Source: Lachnospiraceae bacterium
GTDB taxonomy: Bacteria > Bacillota > Clostridia > Lachnospirales > Lachnospiraceae
Assembly: GCA_017962225.1 (NCBI GenBank)
Contig: JAGCVT010000010.1
Span: 1 to 38,276, forward strand
Direction: 5' to 3'
Length of the DNA: 38,276 nt
Shown: positions 8,403 to 16,202 of the stretch, in pieces
How the letters are laid out: each line of letters begins with the position of its first letter
Position numbering within the stretch: position 1 is the first letter of the stretch
Translations under genes and position numbers: made by a program
The notes under the pieces: model-generated
What the model was told of the DNA's origin: nothing
What the model saw: the letters and a program-made list of their open reading frames with translations, nothing else
Database searches by the model: none

Positions 8403-8431
8403 ATTTTAATACTACAAGGCCAAATCTTCAA
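8403..8431 (-). promoter_or_regulatory. Sigma-A type promoter of the aminotransferase gene
   Basis: On the minus strand TTGAAG (8426-8431) and TAAAAT (8403-8408) are spaced 17 bp apart, about 60 nt before the ATG and just after the rny terminator. Confidence 0.6.
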
Positions 8432-8454
8432 GAAAAATAAATATAATTTTGCAC

Positions 8455-8483
8455 CAAAAAACCCCTTACTTTCGCAAGGGGTT
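8455..8483 (-). terminator. Intrinsic terminator of rny
   Basis: On the minus strand AACCCCTT (plus-strand 8476-8483) pairs with AAGGGGTT (8460-8467) around an 8-nt loop and is followed by a T run. It lies just past the rny stop codon. Confidence 0.9.
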
Positions 8484-8489
8484 TTAATT

Positions 8490-10055
8490 TTACTTAGCAT
8501 AATCAATAACTCTTGTCTCTCTGATGACATTAACCTTAACCTGACCGGGATATTTAAGTTCATCCTCAATCTTCTTGGAAATGTCATGAGCAAGCAATAC
8601 CATATCGTCATCAGTGATTTTATCAGGTATTACCATGACACGTATTTCTCGTCCTGCATGAATAGCAAAAGATTTTTCTACACCGTCAAAATTGTTGGAT
8701 AATTCTTCAAGTTCTGTAAGTCTTGTAGTATAAGCACCTAATGTTTCTCTTCTTGCACCGGGTCTTGCTGCCGAAATAGCATCTGCAGCCTGAACTATAC
8801 GTGCTATAAGAGAAGTAGGTTCTACATCGCCGTGATGCGATTCAACCGCATTTATAACAATAGCGGGCTCATGATATTTGCGGCAAAGTTCAGTACCAAG
8901 TGTAACATGTGTACCTTCCTGGTCATGATCGACTGCTTTTCCGACATCATGAAGAAGTCCTGCTCTTCTGGCCATCTTTGCATCCAGACCGATTTCTTCT
9001 GCAAGAAGACCTGCAATATGAGCAACTTCAATTGAATGCTTAAGTGCATTCTGGCCGAAACTTGTACGGAAATGTAATTTGCCGAGGATTTTAATGAGTT
9101 CGGGATTAACTCCGTGAACACCGGCTTCAAGAGCAGCGTTCTCGCCTTCCTCTTTCATTATGTTCTCGACTTCTTTCTGTGCTTTTTCAACCGACTCTTC
9201 AATCTTAGCCGGATGAATTCTGCCGTCAAGGATAAGTTTTTCGAGAGCAATTCTCGCAACTTCTCTTCTTACGGCATCAAAGCCAGATAAAACAACAGCT
9301 TCGGGAGTATCGTCGATAATAAATTCAACACCCGTCATCTGTTCAAGGGTTCTGATGTTTCTACCTTCACGTCCGATAATTCTTCCCTTCATATCATCAT
9401 TGGGAAGGTTAACTACGGAAATTGCCACATCCGAAACATGATCTGCGGCACAACGCTGAATGGCGTTAACAACATACTCCTTAGCTTTCTGAGAACTCTC
9501 GTCCTTCACCTGGTTTTCCATTTCTTTAATACGGACGGCTTTCTCGTGTTTCAAATCATCTTCAACAATTCTTAACAAATACTCTTTTGCTTCTTCAGAG
9601 GTATAACCTGAAATACGTTCAAGTTCTTTCAATCTTTGCTCGTTAAGTTTAGAAACGGATTCCTTTTCTTTAGCCAATTCTGCTTCTTTCGAGGAAATTG
9701 CTGCTTCTTTGCGCTCAATCTGTTCGAGTTTCTTGTCTACGCTTTCTTCTTTCTGCTGAACTCTTCTTTCACTTCTCTGAAGTTCGGCTCTGCGTTCCTT
9801 GTTTTCTTTTTCGATCTCATTTTTGTACTTTATTGATTCTTCCTTGATCTCAAGCAAACCTTCACGTTTCTTTGCTTCAGCTGTCTTTAATGCTTCATCA
9901 AGAATTTCACGAGCTTTTTCTTCGGCATTACCGATTTTGCTCTTGATATTATTCTTATAAACAAAATATGTGATCAGGACGGAAACAAGCGCAACAAGAA
10001 TGGCAACAATTAATATGGTTACAAGAAAAACAACCACACTAACTTCTCCAAACAT
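8490..10055 (-). CDS. rny: Ribonuclease Y
   Basis: This 521-residue membrane-anchored endoribonuclease initiates mRNA decay in Firmicutes. The domain order is complete: an N-terminal transmembrane helix (about residues 5-33), a long charged coiled coil (about 35-200), a KH RNA-binding domain with [12 protein letters not shown] (about 210-275), and an HD domain with [12 protein letters not shown] (about 335-430). AAGGAGG precedes the ATG, and a promoter with TTGACA lies at 10140-10168. The order recA-recX-rny is conserved in Clostridia, but spoVS, which often follows rny in spore-formers, is replaced here by the aminotransferase gene. Confidence 0.97.
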   Translation of the reverse strand: MFGEVSVVVFLVTILIVAILVALVSVLITYFVYKNNIKSKIGNAEEKAREILDEALKTAEAKKREGLLEIKEESIKYKNEIEKENKERRAELQRSERRVQQKEESVDKKLEQIERKEAAISSKEAELAKEKESVSKLNEQRLKELERISGYTSEEAKEYLLRIVEDDLKHEKAVRIKEMENQVKDESSQKAKEYVVNAIQRCAADHVSDVAISVVNLPNDDMKGRIIGREGRNIRTLEQMTGVEFIIDDTPEAVVLSGFDAVRREVARIALEKLILDGRIHPAKIEESVEKAQKEVENIMKEEGENAALEAGVHGVNPELIKILGKLHFRTSFGQNALKHSIEVAHIAGLLAEEIGLDAKMARRAGLLHDVGKAVDHDQEGTHVTLGTELCRKYHEPAIVINAVESHHGDVEPTSLIARIVQAADAISAARPGARRETLGAYTTRLTELEELSNNFDGVEKSFAIHAGREIRVMVIPDKITDDDMVLLAHDISKKIEDELKYPGQVKVNVIRETRVIDYAK

Positions 10056-10086
10056 TGATAGTCTTACCTCCTTATTTAGTTATCAT

Positions 10087-10101
10087 TGTACAGTATGTAC
10101 A
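10087..10101. promoter_or_regulatory. Palindrome in the rny leader
   Basis: TGTACA-GTA-TGTACA is a perfect dyad with a 3-bp centre in the rny 5' untranslated region, about 40 nt downstream of the -10. It could be a regulator site or a chance feature. Confidence 0.3.
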
Positions 10102-10139
10102 GGGCATAAAAACCCCATATTTTAAATTACAACATTTAT

Positions 10140-10168
10140 ATCTTATATTGTTTAAAAAAATATGTCAA
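10140..10168 (-). promoter_or_regulatory. Sigma-A type promoter of rny
   Basis: On the minus strand a perfect -35 of TTGACA (10163-10168) and a -10 of TAAGAT (10140-10145) are 17 bp apart, in the 161-bp gap after recX. Confidence 0.65.
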
Positions 10169-10216
10169 GAATTATTGTAAACCAAAATACCTTTTGAACC
10201 ACAAAATAATGTATTT

Positions 10217-10819
10217 TTAATCCTTTAAGGCACTATGAATTGAATCGTATGAAAAACCCTTTCCAAGCAGGTATCTTATCTGCTTTTGCTTTTCATCAAA
10301 ATCTGCATTCTCAAAATCATAATGCCTCTTCTCCAAAAGTTTTATAATCAGTTCCTTTTCATCAGATAAACTTCCTTCTTCAGACAGTTCTGCATATATT
10401 CTCTCTGCAAGATTCATATCTGCTTTTTTAGAAGAAAGAGCTGCCATAATCTCTCTTTTACTCTTCTTTGAACTCTTCCCTTCTATAAAGCCTCTGATAA
10501 ATCTTTCGTCATTAATTAACCTCTCCTGTTTAAGCTTATCTAAAACAGAATCAATTATTTCAGCCGGATATAAATCTTCTTTCAGTTTGTCTTTAATCAT
10601 TCCTTCGGTCATGTCTCTACCTGTAATTATTTTAAGACTCCTGTCCAAAGCTCTTTTAGGCAGAATTTCTGTCATGATTTCTTCAAATACTTCATCTTCC
10701 AGTTCGCCCGTTTTTATATCGTATTTTTTTATATCGCTTTTATATAAAGCAAATGTTACGCCCTCTGCATCAATCTTAACTTTGTTGGATTTAAAATCTG
10801 TTATATTCTTAATTTCCAT
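10217..10819 (-). CDS. recX: Regulatory protein RecX
   Basis: This 200-residue protein is RecX, which modulates RecA filament growth and activity. It is mostly charged helices in three-helix RecX repeats. Typical segments are RALDRSLKIITGRDMTEGMI, IIDSVLDKLKQERLINDERF, and a C-terminal repeat with KQKQIRYLLGKGFSYDSIHS. It lies directly downstream of recA on the same strand, with a terminator (10855-10889) in between, so it is probably transcribed by partial readthrough of the SOS-controlled recA transcript; no separate strong promoter is evident. GAGG lies 5 nt before the ATG. Confidence 0.92.
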   Translation of the reverse strand: MEIKNITDFKSNKVKIDAEGVTFALYKSDIKKYDIKTGELEDEVFEEIMTEILPKRALDRSLKIITGRDMTEGMIKDKLKEDLYPAEIIDSVLDKLKQERLINDERFIRGFIEGKSSKKSKREIMAALSSKKADMNLAERIYAELSEEGSLSDEKELIIKLLEKRHYDFENADFDEKQKQIRYLLGKGFSYDSIHSALKD

Positions 10820-10854
10820 AAAAGCCTCATAATGTTATTACGGTTCAATTTAAG

Positions 10855-10889
10855 CAAAAAAGCCCGAAACCATAAAAGATTCCGGGCTT
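10855..10889 (-). terminator. Terminator between recA and recX
   Basis: On the minus strand AAGCCCGGA pairs with TCGGGCTT (plus-strand 10860-10889) and is followed by six T. It lies 14 nt past the recA stop, so recX expression would depend on leakage through it. Confidence 0.85.
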
Positions 10890-10903
10890 TGAAGTTATAA
10901 AAA

Positions 10904-11923
10904 TTATTTGTCTGTTTCAGAAGGAACATCCTGAAGATCGAAATGCGTTCTTACGGCATTTTCAACTTCTTTTAATACTTCGGGATTGTCCTGAAGGTAA
11001 ATCTTGGCATTCTCTCTGCCCTGTCCGATTTTATTACCCTGGTAAGCATACCATGCGCCGGATTTATTAATTACGTCAATCTCGGTAGCAAGATCAAGAA
11101 GGTCACCTACAAAGGAAATACCTTCACCGAACATGATGTCAAACTCCGCCTCTTTGAAAGGAGGAGCTACTTTGTTCTTTACAATCTTTGCTCTGGTTCT
11201 GTTACCGACCACTTCGCCGTTAACCTTGATGGAATCAACTTTCTTGATTTCCATACGAACGGATGAATAGAACTTAAGCGCGTTACCGCCTGTTGTAACC
11301 TGAGGATTACCGTAGAATACACCTACTTTTTCACGAAGCTGGTTAATAAATACAACGGTACAGTTTGTCTTGCCTATTGCACCTGTAAGTTTTCTTAAAG
11401 CCTGAGACATAAGTCTTGCCTGGAGACCTACATGAGCATCACCCATATCTCCTTCAAGTTCAGCCTTGGGAACAAGTGCTGCTACAGAGTCAACTACTAC
11501 CAAATCGATGGCTCCGGAACGAACCATTGTTTCTGTGATTTCAAGAGCCTGTTCGCCGTTATCGGGCTGTGAAATGTAGAGATTGTCAACATCTACGCCA
11601 ATATTCTTCGCATATGCGGGATCGAGTGCGTGCTCTGCATCGATAAATCCGCAGATACCGCCGCGCTTTTGAACCTCCGCAATCATGTGCAGAGTAACGG
11701 TTGTTTTACCTGAAGATTCAGGTCCGTAAATTTCTATTACACGTCCCTTGGGAATACCGCCGAGACCTAATGCTATATCTAAGCTTATTGATCCTGTAGG
11801 AATAGTTTCTACGTTCATTCTGCTGGCAGGATCGCCAAGTTTCATAACGGCGCCTTTGCCGTATTGCTTCTCAATCTGTGTTAAAGCAGCTTCCAGTGCT
11901 TTAATCTTTTCTTCTCTTTCCAT
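10904..11923 (-). CDS. recA: Recombinase RecA
   Basis: This 339-residue ATPase catalyses strand exchange in homologous recombination and triggers LexA self-cleavage in the SOS response. Walker A is GPESSGKTT, Walker B includes [10 protein letters not shown], and loop 1/loop 2 regions ([39 protein letters not shown]) are intact. I use ATG 11923 because GGAGG lies 5 nt upstream; an in-frame TTG at 11935 falls inside that ribosome binding site. The promoter carries two LexA-type boxes. recX and rny follow, but the usual upstream neighbour cinA is separated by three accessory genes. Confidence 0.98.
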   Translation of the reverse strand: MEREEKIKALEAALTQIEKQYGKGAVMKLGDPASRMNVETIPTGSISLDIALGLGGIPKGRVIEIYGPESSGKTTVTLHMIAEVQKRGGICGFIDAEHALDPAYAKNIGVDVDNLYISQPDNGEQALEITETMVRSGAIDLVVVDSVAALVPKAELEGDMGDAHVGLQARLMSQALRKLTGAIGKTNCTVVFINQLREKVGVFYGNPQVTTGGNALKFYSSVRMEIKKVDSIKVNGEVVGNRTRAKIVKNKVAPPFKEAEFDIMFGEGISFVGDLLDLATEIDVINKSGAWYAYQGNKIGQGRENAKIYLQDNPEVLKEVENAVRTHFDLQDVPSETDK

Positions 11924-11936
11924 TTTAACCTCCAAT

Positions 11937-11950
11937 CAAACATACGTTCT
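11937..11950 (-). promoter_or_regulatory. LexA-type SOS box 2 of recA
   Basis: On the minus strand AGAAC-GTAT-GTTTG, a close match to the Gram-positive LexA consensus CGAACnnnnGTTCG. It lies downstream of the -10, between the transcription start and the ribosome binding site, and differs from box 1 only in the 4-nt spacer. Confidence 0.7.
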
Positions 11951-11956
11951 GTTTTT

Positions 11957-11985
11957 AGTTTAACCCAAACATTTGTTCTTGTCAA
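11957..11985 (-). promoter_or_regulatory. Sigma-A type promoter of recA
   Basis: On the minus strand a perfect -35 of TTGACA (11980-11985) and a -10 of TAAACT (11957-11962) are 17 bp apart. The spacer is filled by SOS box 1. Confidence 0.75.
11966..11979 (-). promoter_or_regulatory. LexA-type SOS box 1 of recA
   Basis: On the minus strand AGAAC-AAAT-GTTTG directly follows the -35 hexamer and occupies the promoter spacer. It shares all ten outer bases with box 2, 29 bp away. LexA bound here would exclude RNA polymerase. Confidence 0.8.
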
Positions 11986-12018
11986 CAAAAAATATTACAC
12001 AATCAATCGCATCACTCC

Positions 12019-12082
12019 GTTTCATCTTATATTTTTCTAAAGGGAAAATATTATGAGAAGAAATCTCACAATAAGATGAAAC
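12019..12082. repeat. Structured inverted-repeat element between the radical SAM gene and recA
   Basis: GTTTCATCTTAT (12019-12030) and ATAAGATGAAAC (12071-12082) are perfect 12-bp inverted arms enclosing 40 nt. Inside are two further small stems: TTTTC/GAAAA (12033-12048) and TGAGA/TCTCA with a 5-nt loop (12054-12068). As RNA on either strand this would fold as a three-stem junction. No U run follows on either side, so it is not a simple terminator. It starts 22 nt past the radical SAM stop. Confidence 0.6.
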
Positions 12083-12104
12083 AATATTATCATTGCAAAT
12101 ATTA

Positions 12105-12812
12105 TTATTCAATATCTTTTTTTAATTTATTTAAGAATTTCTCGGTGTTTTCTTTAGTCGAATCGGATATTTCTTTTCTGTCGGAAGGATTTATGTATCT
12201 GAAGACCTCAATGCCCTTTATTCCGATTTCCTGTAATGCTTTTACATTCTCTTCATACTCTTTATCTTTATGAAGATTCGGAATAATCGGAACTCTGCAG
12301 ATTATCTTTTCAGGACCGACTTCTCCTAAAAGATATTTTAGATTATTTAAGAAATTATCATAATCGGCCTTGGTATATAATTCGTATCTTTCTTTGTTCA
12401 TATCTTTTGTATCGACTATAAACAAATCAATTAGTCCGATTACTTTTTTAAGATTCTCAAGAGGAACGTTAATGGATGTTTCCATCGAAAATTTCCAGCC
12501 AGTATCTTTATACTTTTTTATAAAATCGCTGATAAAATCTGCGTTTAAAAGAGGTTCGCCGCCGCCGAACATAACTCCGCCGCCGGTAGCAAGGAAATAG
12601 AGATTGTCTATTTTTAATTCATTGTATAATTCATCTATCGTTACTGTTTTGCCTTTAATGCTTCCGTCCCAGGTAAAGGGATTGATACAGTATGCGCATC
12701 TTAAGGGACAGCCCATAGAAACAACGAGGGTTGTTACGCCCTCGCCGTCTGTTTTAGTTCTTATTCTGCTGACTGAGACCAAATTAATTGTCTCGCCCTT
12801 ATTTTCACTCAT
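12105..12812 (-). CDS. Radical SAM protein, PFL-activase-like, paired with a Cys-rich protein
   Basis: This 235-residue radical SAM enzyme has the cluster motif C35-x3-C39-x2-C42 (GCPLRCAYC) and a glycine-rich SAM site GGGVMFGGGEPLL near residues 77-90. Size and layout resemble small activases of the PflA/NrdG group, but there are no extra ferredoxin cysteines and no SPASM-type C-terminus, and no glycyl radical enzyme is nearby. Its start lies 2 nt after the stop of the Cys-rich protein gene, so the two are co-translated and probably work together. That partner may be the substrate or an electron-transfer or cluster-carrying subunit; this is inference. Only a weak AAGAAGA ribosome site precedes the ATG. 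Confidence 0.85.
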   Translation of the reverse strand: MSENKGETINLVSVSRIRTKTDGEGVTTLVVSMGCPLRCAYCINPFTWDGSIKGKTVTIDELYNELKIDNLYFLATGGGVMFGGGEPLLNADFISDFIKKYKDTGWKFSMETSINVPLENLKKVIGLIDLFIVDTKDMNKERYELYTKADYDNFLNNLKYLLGEVGPEKIICRVPIIPNLHKDKEYEENVKALQEIGIKGIEVFRYINPSDRKEISDSTKENTEKFLNKLKKDIE

Positions 12813-12814
12813 AT

Positions 12815-13426
12815 TTATTCTTCTTCAATAATTTGTACTTCTATGCTTCCGGCTGTCTCGGGTTCATAGTCAACATCTCCGTCGAGTTCGTAAACATCTT
12901 CGGGAGGAGCTTCTCCGCTTTCAGGCTGCATCGAAAGATCGATATCATCTATACCGTCATCTGTGCAGTCGCCGCCTTCGCAGCCGTCATCGGTATTTCC
13001 ATCTGTATAATCCTCATCTTCAGGAATAACCTCAGTCGGTTCGCCCATATAATCAGGCTCTATATATTGAATATCTCCTGCATAATCCACAGGAGGTGCT
13101 GTAGGTGCTCCGCCTAAATCATTTCCGCCGTCAAAGATGTTTGCTATAGGATCAGCAATTGCATATACAACATCCATGGGCGAACATGCTGAAAATGTAG
13201 CTGCTATACCTACGGAAACGCCGGCAATAGCAACCTTCTGTCCGAGCAGTCTTCTTTTCTCGAGTTCTTTTTCAAGATATCTTACTTCGGCTTCGCATTT
13301 GGGACATGTACCTTTGCAGTTTCCTTTATGCTTGCATTCCTCAATTACATACTTAATATCATTATTATCTGCAATCTGCTTACGAATCTGTTTAAGGGCT
13401 TTACATTTTTCTTTTCCGTTATTCAT
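12815..13426 (-). CDS. Cys-rich, hydrophobic-segment, acidic-tail protein; radical SAM partner
   Basis: I cannot name this 203-residue protein. It has three parts. Residues 1-60 are basic and helical with cysteines at 8, 31, 37, 41 and 44; the last four form C-x5-C-x3-C-x2-C (NCKGTCPKCEAE), which looks like a metal or Fe-S site. Residues 62-81 are hydrophobic (GQKVAIAGVSVGIAATFSAC) and end in Cys81, like a membrane segment or an internal lipobox-like end. Residues 95-203 are strongly acidic and Pro/Gly-rich, with Cys149 and Cys154. AGGAGG precedes the ATG, and the radical SAM gene follows after 2 nt. The arrangement resembles precursor-plus-maturase pairs, but no leader/core boundary or core repeats are clear. 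Confidence 0.8.
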   Translation of the reverse strand: MNNGKEKCKALKQIRKQIADNNDIKYVIEECKHKGNCKGTCPKCEAEVRYLEKELEKRRLLGQKVAIAGVSVGIAATFSACSPMDVVYAIADPIANIFDGGNDLGGAPTAPPVDYAGDIQYIEPDYMGEPTEVIPEDEDYTDGNTDDGCEGGDCTDDGIDDIDLSMQPESGEAPPEDVYELDGDVDYEPETAGSIEVQIIEEE

Positions 13427-13524
13427 ATCAAACCTCCTGAAAAATACATTTTAAATAGTATTTCATGCTTTCTGATACATATACGAAACAATCATAAAAG
13501 ATTTATGGGAAATATTTAATATTT

Positions 13525-14991
13525 TTACAAATCATAAACGTTTCCGTCACCGCCGTCATCAATTACATAAGGATCGTCGTAAATGCCCATTTCCTTTTCG
13601 TATTTGTACATATCGTAGTATTGCTTTCCGTAACCGGTATCAAAGTTATACTGATTTGAAAAATACTTGTCATAATCATTGATGGTAATGGTTACCCAGC
13701 CGTAGCTGTACTGATAACGGTAATTGATTCCGACTTCTATTCCGAGCGGCGTGAATAATAGAATCAGCGCGTCATCGTCATTAAAGACCTTTGTGGTATC
13801 GGAATAAGGGCTGTTGTTAATCGCATCCACATAACTGTTCTGGATGTTCGAACGTTTTACGAAGAATTCGGAAAAATCATCGTCGAAATTAAGGATAGCC
13901 GTGTTATCCATTACTTTTCCTTTTTTCATGTCAACATTGATACCGTGAATATAAAAATTATCAATATTGTTGTTTTCGTAGGAAGTTGTACTGTAGCCTA
14001 CAGATAATATTTCGTCGTTGTTATAAGTAATTACAGCATCCGTATAAAGCGTATAATTATATGCTTCGGATGAATTTGTCTTGCTCTTTTTTGAAATATA
14101 TTCATAAAGCTCACTGATTGCCTGGTTCCTTAAAGCTTCATTGGCTTCGGAAAAATCCACATCATCAGAACTTAATGTGTAATATGTGCAGTAAGCGTTG
14201 ATGAAAAGACCGTTATATTCGCCTTCGTAACGGATAGCTCTTCTTTCAACCGTATAATTTTCATTTTCAACATACGAATCAATCAGGTATTCGTAATAAG
14301 GAGTCTGAAAATCTTCTCTTCCTATAAAACCGTGACTGACAGTCGATCTTAAATACGAGGAATAAGAACCGTTTATAAAATAATCAAAAGAATTTTCTGT
14401 GGATTCATCCCAGTATTCATTTGCAGACGGAACAATATTGTTTACAAAATCATCATAATCAAATCTGGATGTACCGGAATACAAACCTTCGATGGTTTTG
14501 GCATAATAATACGCATCAGTATCGGGATCATATACATCGGGATCAACATCGGGATCGACATCGGGGTCCACAGGATCCACGTCGGGATCGGGATCGTTAC
14601 CGTCATCAATATCCGGAAACAGATTGTTATAATTCGGAATATTATTGTTGTTTGATGTGGTTATATTGGTTGTCGGATTTGATACATTATAAACACCCTT
14701 GATAACTAAAGGCACAACTGCTGCTGCAATAATAACAACCGCAAGCACGAGAGCCAGACCAACCAAACCTATACCGACAATAACCCCGATAATCCAGCCC
14801 TTTGAACTTTTATTCTTGTTGGGCTCGGGTATCTTTTTTGCAGGACCTGAATATAATTCCTGTACCGCTTCGGAATTATTACCCGATTCAAATTTCTCGT
14901 TTTCTTCTCTGTTGATTGTATATCCGCAGTTAGTGCAGACTCCGGGTTTTGTAACGGCTCCGCAGCGCGGGCAAAAAACAAAATCACTCAT
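13525..14991 (-). CDS. Zinc-ribbon membrane protein with Asp-Pro repeat linker and RsiV-like C-terminus
   Basis: This 488-residue protein starts with a zinc ribbon (C7xxC10 and C19xxC22; CPRCG, CTNCG), then a low-complexity linker, one transmembrane segment at about 65-99, an Asn/Thr-rich stretch, an Asp-Pro-Asp-Val repeat (about 128-152) and a folded C-terminal region (about 160-488). With the ribbon inside, the C-terminal part would face outward. That part loosely resembles the extracytoplasmic DUF3298 domain of RsiV-type proteins; this is a weak hand comparison. GAGGA precedes the ATG, 17 nt after cinA. It and the next two genes interrupt the usual cinA-recA order. Confidence 0.75.
   Translation of the reverse strand: MSDFVFCPRCGAVTKPGVCTNCGYTINREENEKFESGNNSEAVQELYSGPAKKIPEPNKNKSSKGWIIGVIVGIGLVGLALVLAVVIIAAAVVPLVIKGVYNVSNPTTNITTSNNNNIPNYNNLFPDIDDGNDPDPDVDPVDPDVDPDVDPDVYDPDTDAYYYAKTIEGLYSGTSRFDYDDFVNNIVPSANEYWDESTENSFDYFINGSYSSYLRSTVSHGFIGREDFQTPYYEYLIDSYVENENYTVERRAIRYEGEYNGLFINAYCTYYTLSSDDVDFSEANEALRNQAISELYEYISKKSKTNSSEAYNYTLYTDAVITYNNDEILSVGYSTTSYENNNIDNFYIHGINVDMKKGKVMDNTAILNFDDDFSEFFVKRSNIQNSYVDAINNSPYSDTTKVFNDDDALILLFTPLGIEVGINYRYQYSYGWVTITINDYDKYFSNQYNFDTGYGKQYYDMYKYEKEMGIYDDPYVIDDGGDGNVYDL
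14532..14596. repeat. Short tandem repeat encoding the Asp-Pro-Asp-Val linker
   Basis: Imperfect copies of a roughly 12-bp unit (CATCGGGATCGA and variants) encode a Pro-Asp-Val-Asp linker. The length is always in frame with the unit, so copy number could vary without breaking the gene. Confidence 0.65.
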
Positions 14992-15008
14992 ATTTTTTTC
15001 CTCTGATA

Positions 15009-16190
15009 TTACATTCCAAACTGAGTCTCGCTTATGTATTTAAGAATGCAGACTCTCATCAAATCAAGTGCGGCAGTTGTGGCGCATTCTCTGACCTTGG
15101 CTCTGTCGCCCTTAAATTTATATTCCTTAACAGTTATTTTTCCTTTTACATTACAACCTATATAAACAAGTCCGACGTCCTTTCCTTCATAAGGAGAATC
15201 CGGACCCGCAACTCCGGTAACCGAAACAATTACATCGGCTTTATTCGGTATATCTGCAGAAAGTGCCATTTCCTCGGCCACTTTATCCGAAACCGCTGTG
15301 TATTTCTGAAGCGAAGACTTCTTTACACCAAGTATTTTATGCTTACTTTTATCAGAATAAGTTACGTAGCAGGTTTTAAGAGTTTCGGATACGCCGGCTA
15401 CATTTATGAGTCTCGCCGAAACCATTCCGCCCGTACAGGACTCAACTGTTGAAACTGTTAAATTATTTGATAAAAGTAAGTTTACCACAGCCTGTTCAAG
15501 AGAAACCTCGTCATCTGTTGTATAAATATATTCGCCCACAAGAGTTTTTAACTCTTTTATGACCGGATTGATTAATCTTTCACATTCGGCCTTATCGTTT
15601 CCCTTGGCGGTTACATGAATATGTACTTCGCCAGATTTAGGATAGATCGTAATCGAAGGATTGGAATGGGAAAGCATTAAATCTTTTATGTTCTCTTCCA
15701 CTTCGCTCTCGCCCAGGCCTGCGATTTTTACTGTTTTTGTTAGAATAACCGAATCGGACTTTTCTAAAAGAAACGGAACCGCATATTTTAAGAACATAGG
15801 TTTCATTTCATTGAACTGACCGGGTAAAAGAATGAAAATATGTCCCGAATCTTCTATTATTTCGCCTGCTGAGTTGCCGAATTCATTAGGAATTACTATG
15901 CAGCCGTCAATATGCTCATCAATAGTTTCTTTCCCGAGGAAGTTGGCAACACTTTCTTTGGTAACGTCCTCTTTGGAAGGTCCCATACCGCCCGAAATAA
16001 CTATAATGTCAGAACGCTGAACTGCGATATCGAGGCATTCGTTGATTCTTGCCTTATTATCGCCCACGCTTGTCTGATAATATGCGGTAAGTCCGAGCTT
16101 CGCAAACTGCTCTGCAAGAAAAGCCGCATTGGTATTAATTATGTTTCCGAGAAGAATTTCCGTACCTACGGAAATATATTCAACTATCAT
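15009..16190 (-). CDS. cinA: CinA family protein (competence/damage-inducible protein A)
   Basis: This 393-residue protein has the two CinA domains. The N-terminal molybdopterin-binding-like domain (about 1-170) starts YISVGTEILLGNIINTNA and contains SGGMGPSKEDVT. The C-terminal nicotinamide-nucleotide amidase domain (about 235-390) contains STVESCTGGMVSARL and VTGVAGPDSP. The family hydrolyses NMN or acts on damaged nucleotides. GGAGC lies before the ATG, 12 nt after pgsA, so it is in the rimO-pgsA-cinA run. In most relatives recA follows directly; here the zinc-ribbon, Cys-rich and radical SAM genes intervene. Confidence 0.95.
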   Translation of the reverse strand: MIVEYISVGTEILLGNIINTNAAFLAEQFAKLGLTAYYQTSVGDNKARINECLDIAVQRSDIIVISGGMGPSKEDVTKESVANFLGKETIDEHIDGCIVIPNEFGNSAGEIIEDSGHIFILLPGQFNEMKPMFLKYAVPFLLEKSDSVILTKTVKIAGLGESEVEENIKDLMLSHSNPSITIYPKSGEVHIHVTAKGNDKAECERLINPVIKELKTLVGEYIYTTDDEVSLEQAVVNLLLSNNLTVSTVESCTGGMVSARLINVAGVSETLKTCYVTYSDKSKHKILGVKKSSLQKYTAVSDKVAEEMALSADIPNKADVIVSVTGVAGPDSPYEGKDVGLVYIGCNVKGKITVKEYKFKGDRAKVRECATTAALDLMRVCILKYISETQFGM

Positions 16191-16202
16191 ATCTGCTCCG
16201 AT

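Noticed and set aside
12815..13426. Cys-rich protein considered as a classical lipoprotein precursor.
   Set aside because: The hydrophobic segment ending in Cys81 is internal, after a 60-residue charged Cys-rich domain, and lacks a standard lipobox.
14532..14596. The 12-bp tandem repeats considered as a CRISPR or origin iteron.
   Set aside because: There are no spacers, the units are imperfect, and they encode a continuous Asp-Pro linker in frame.
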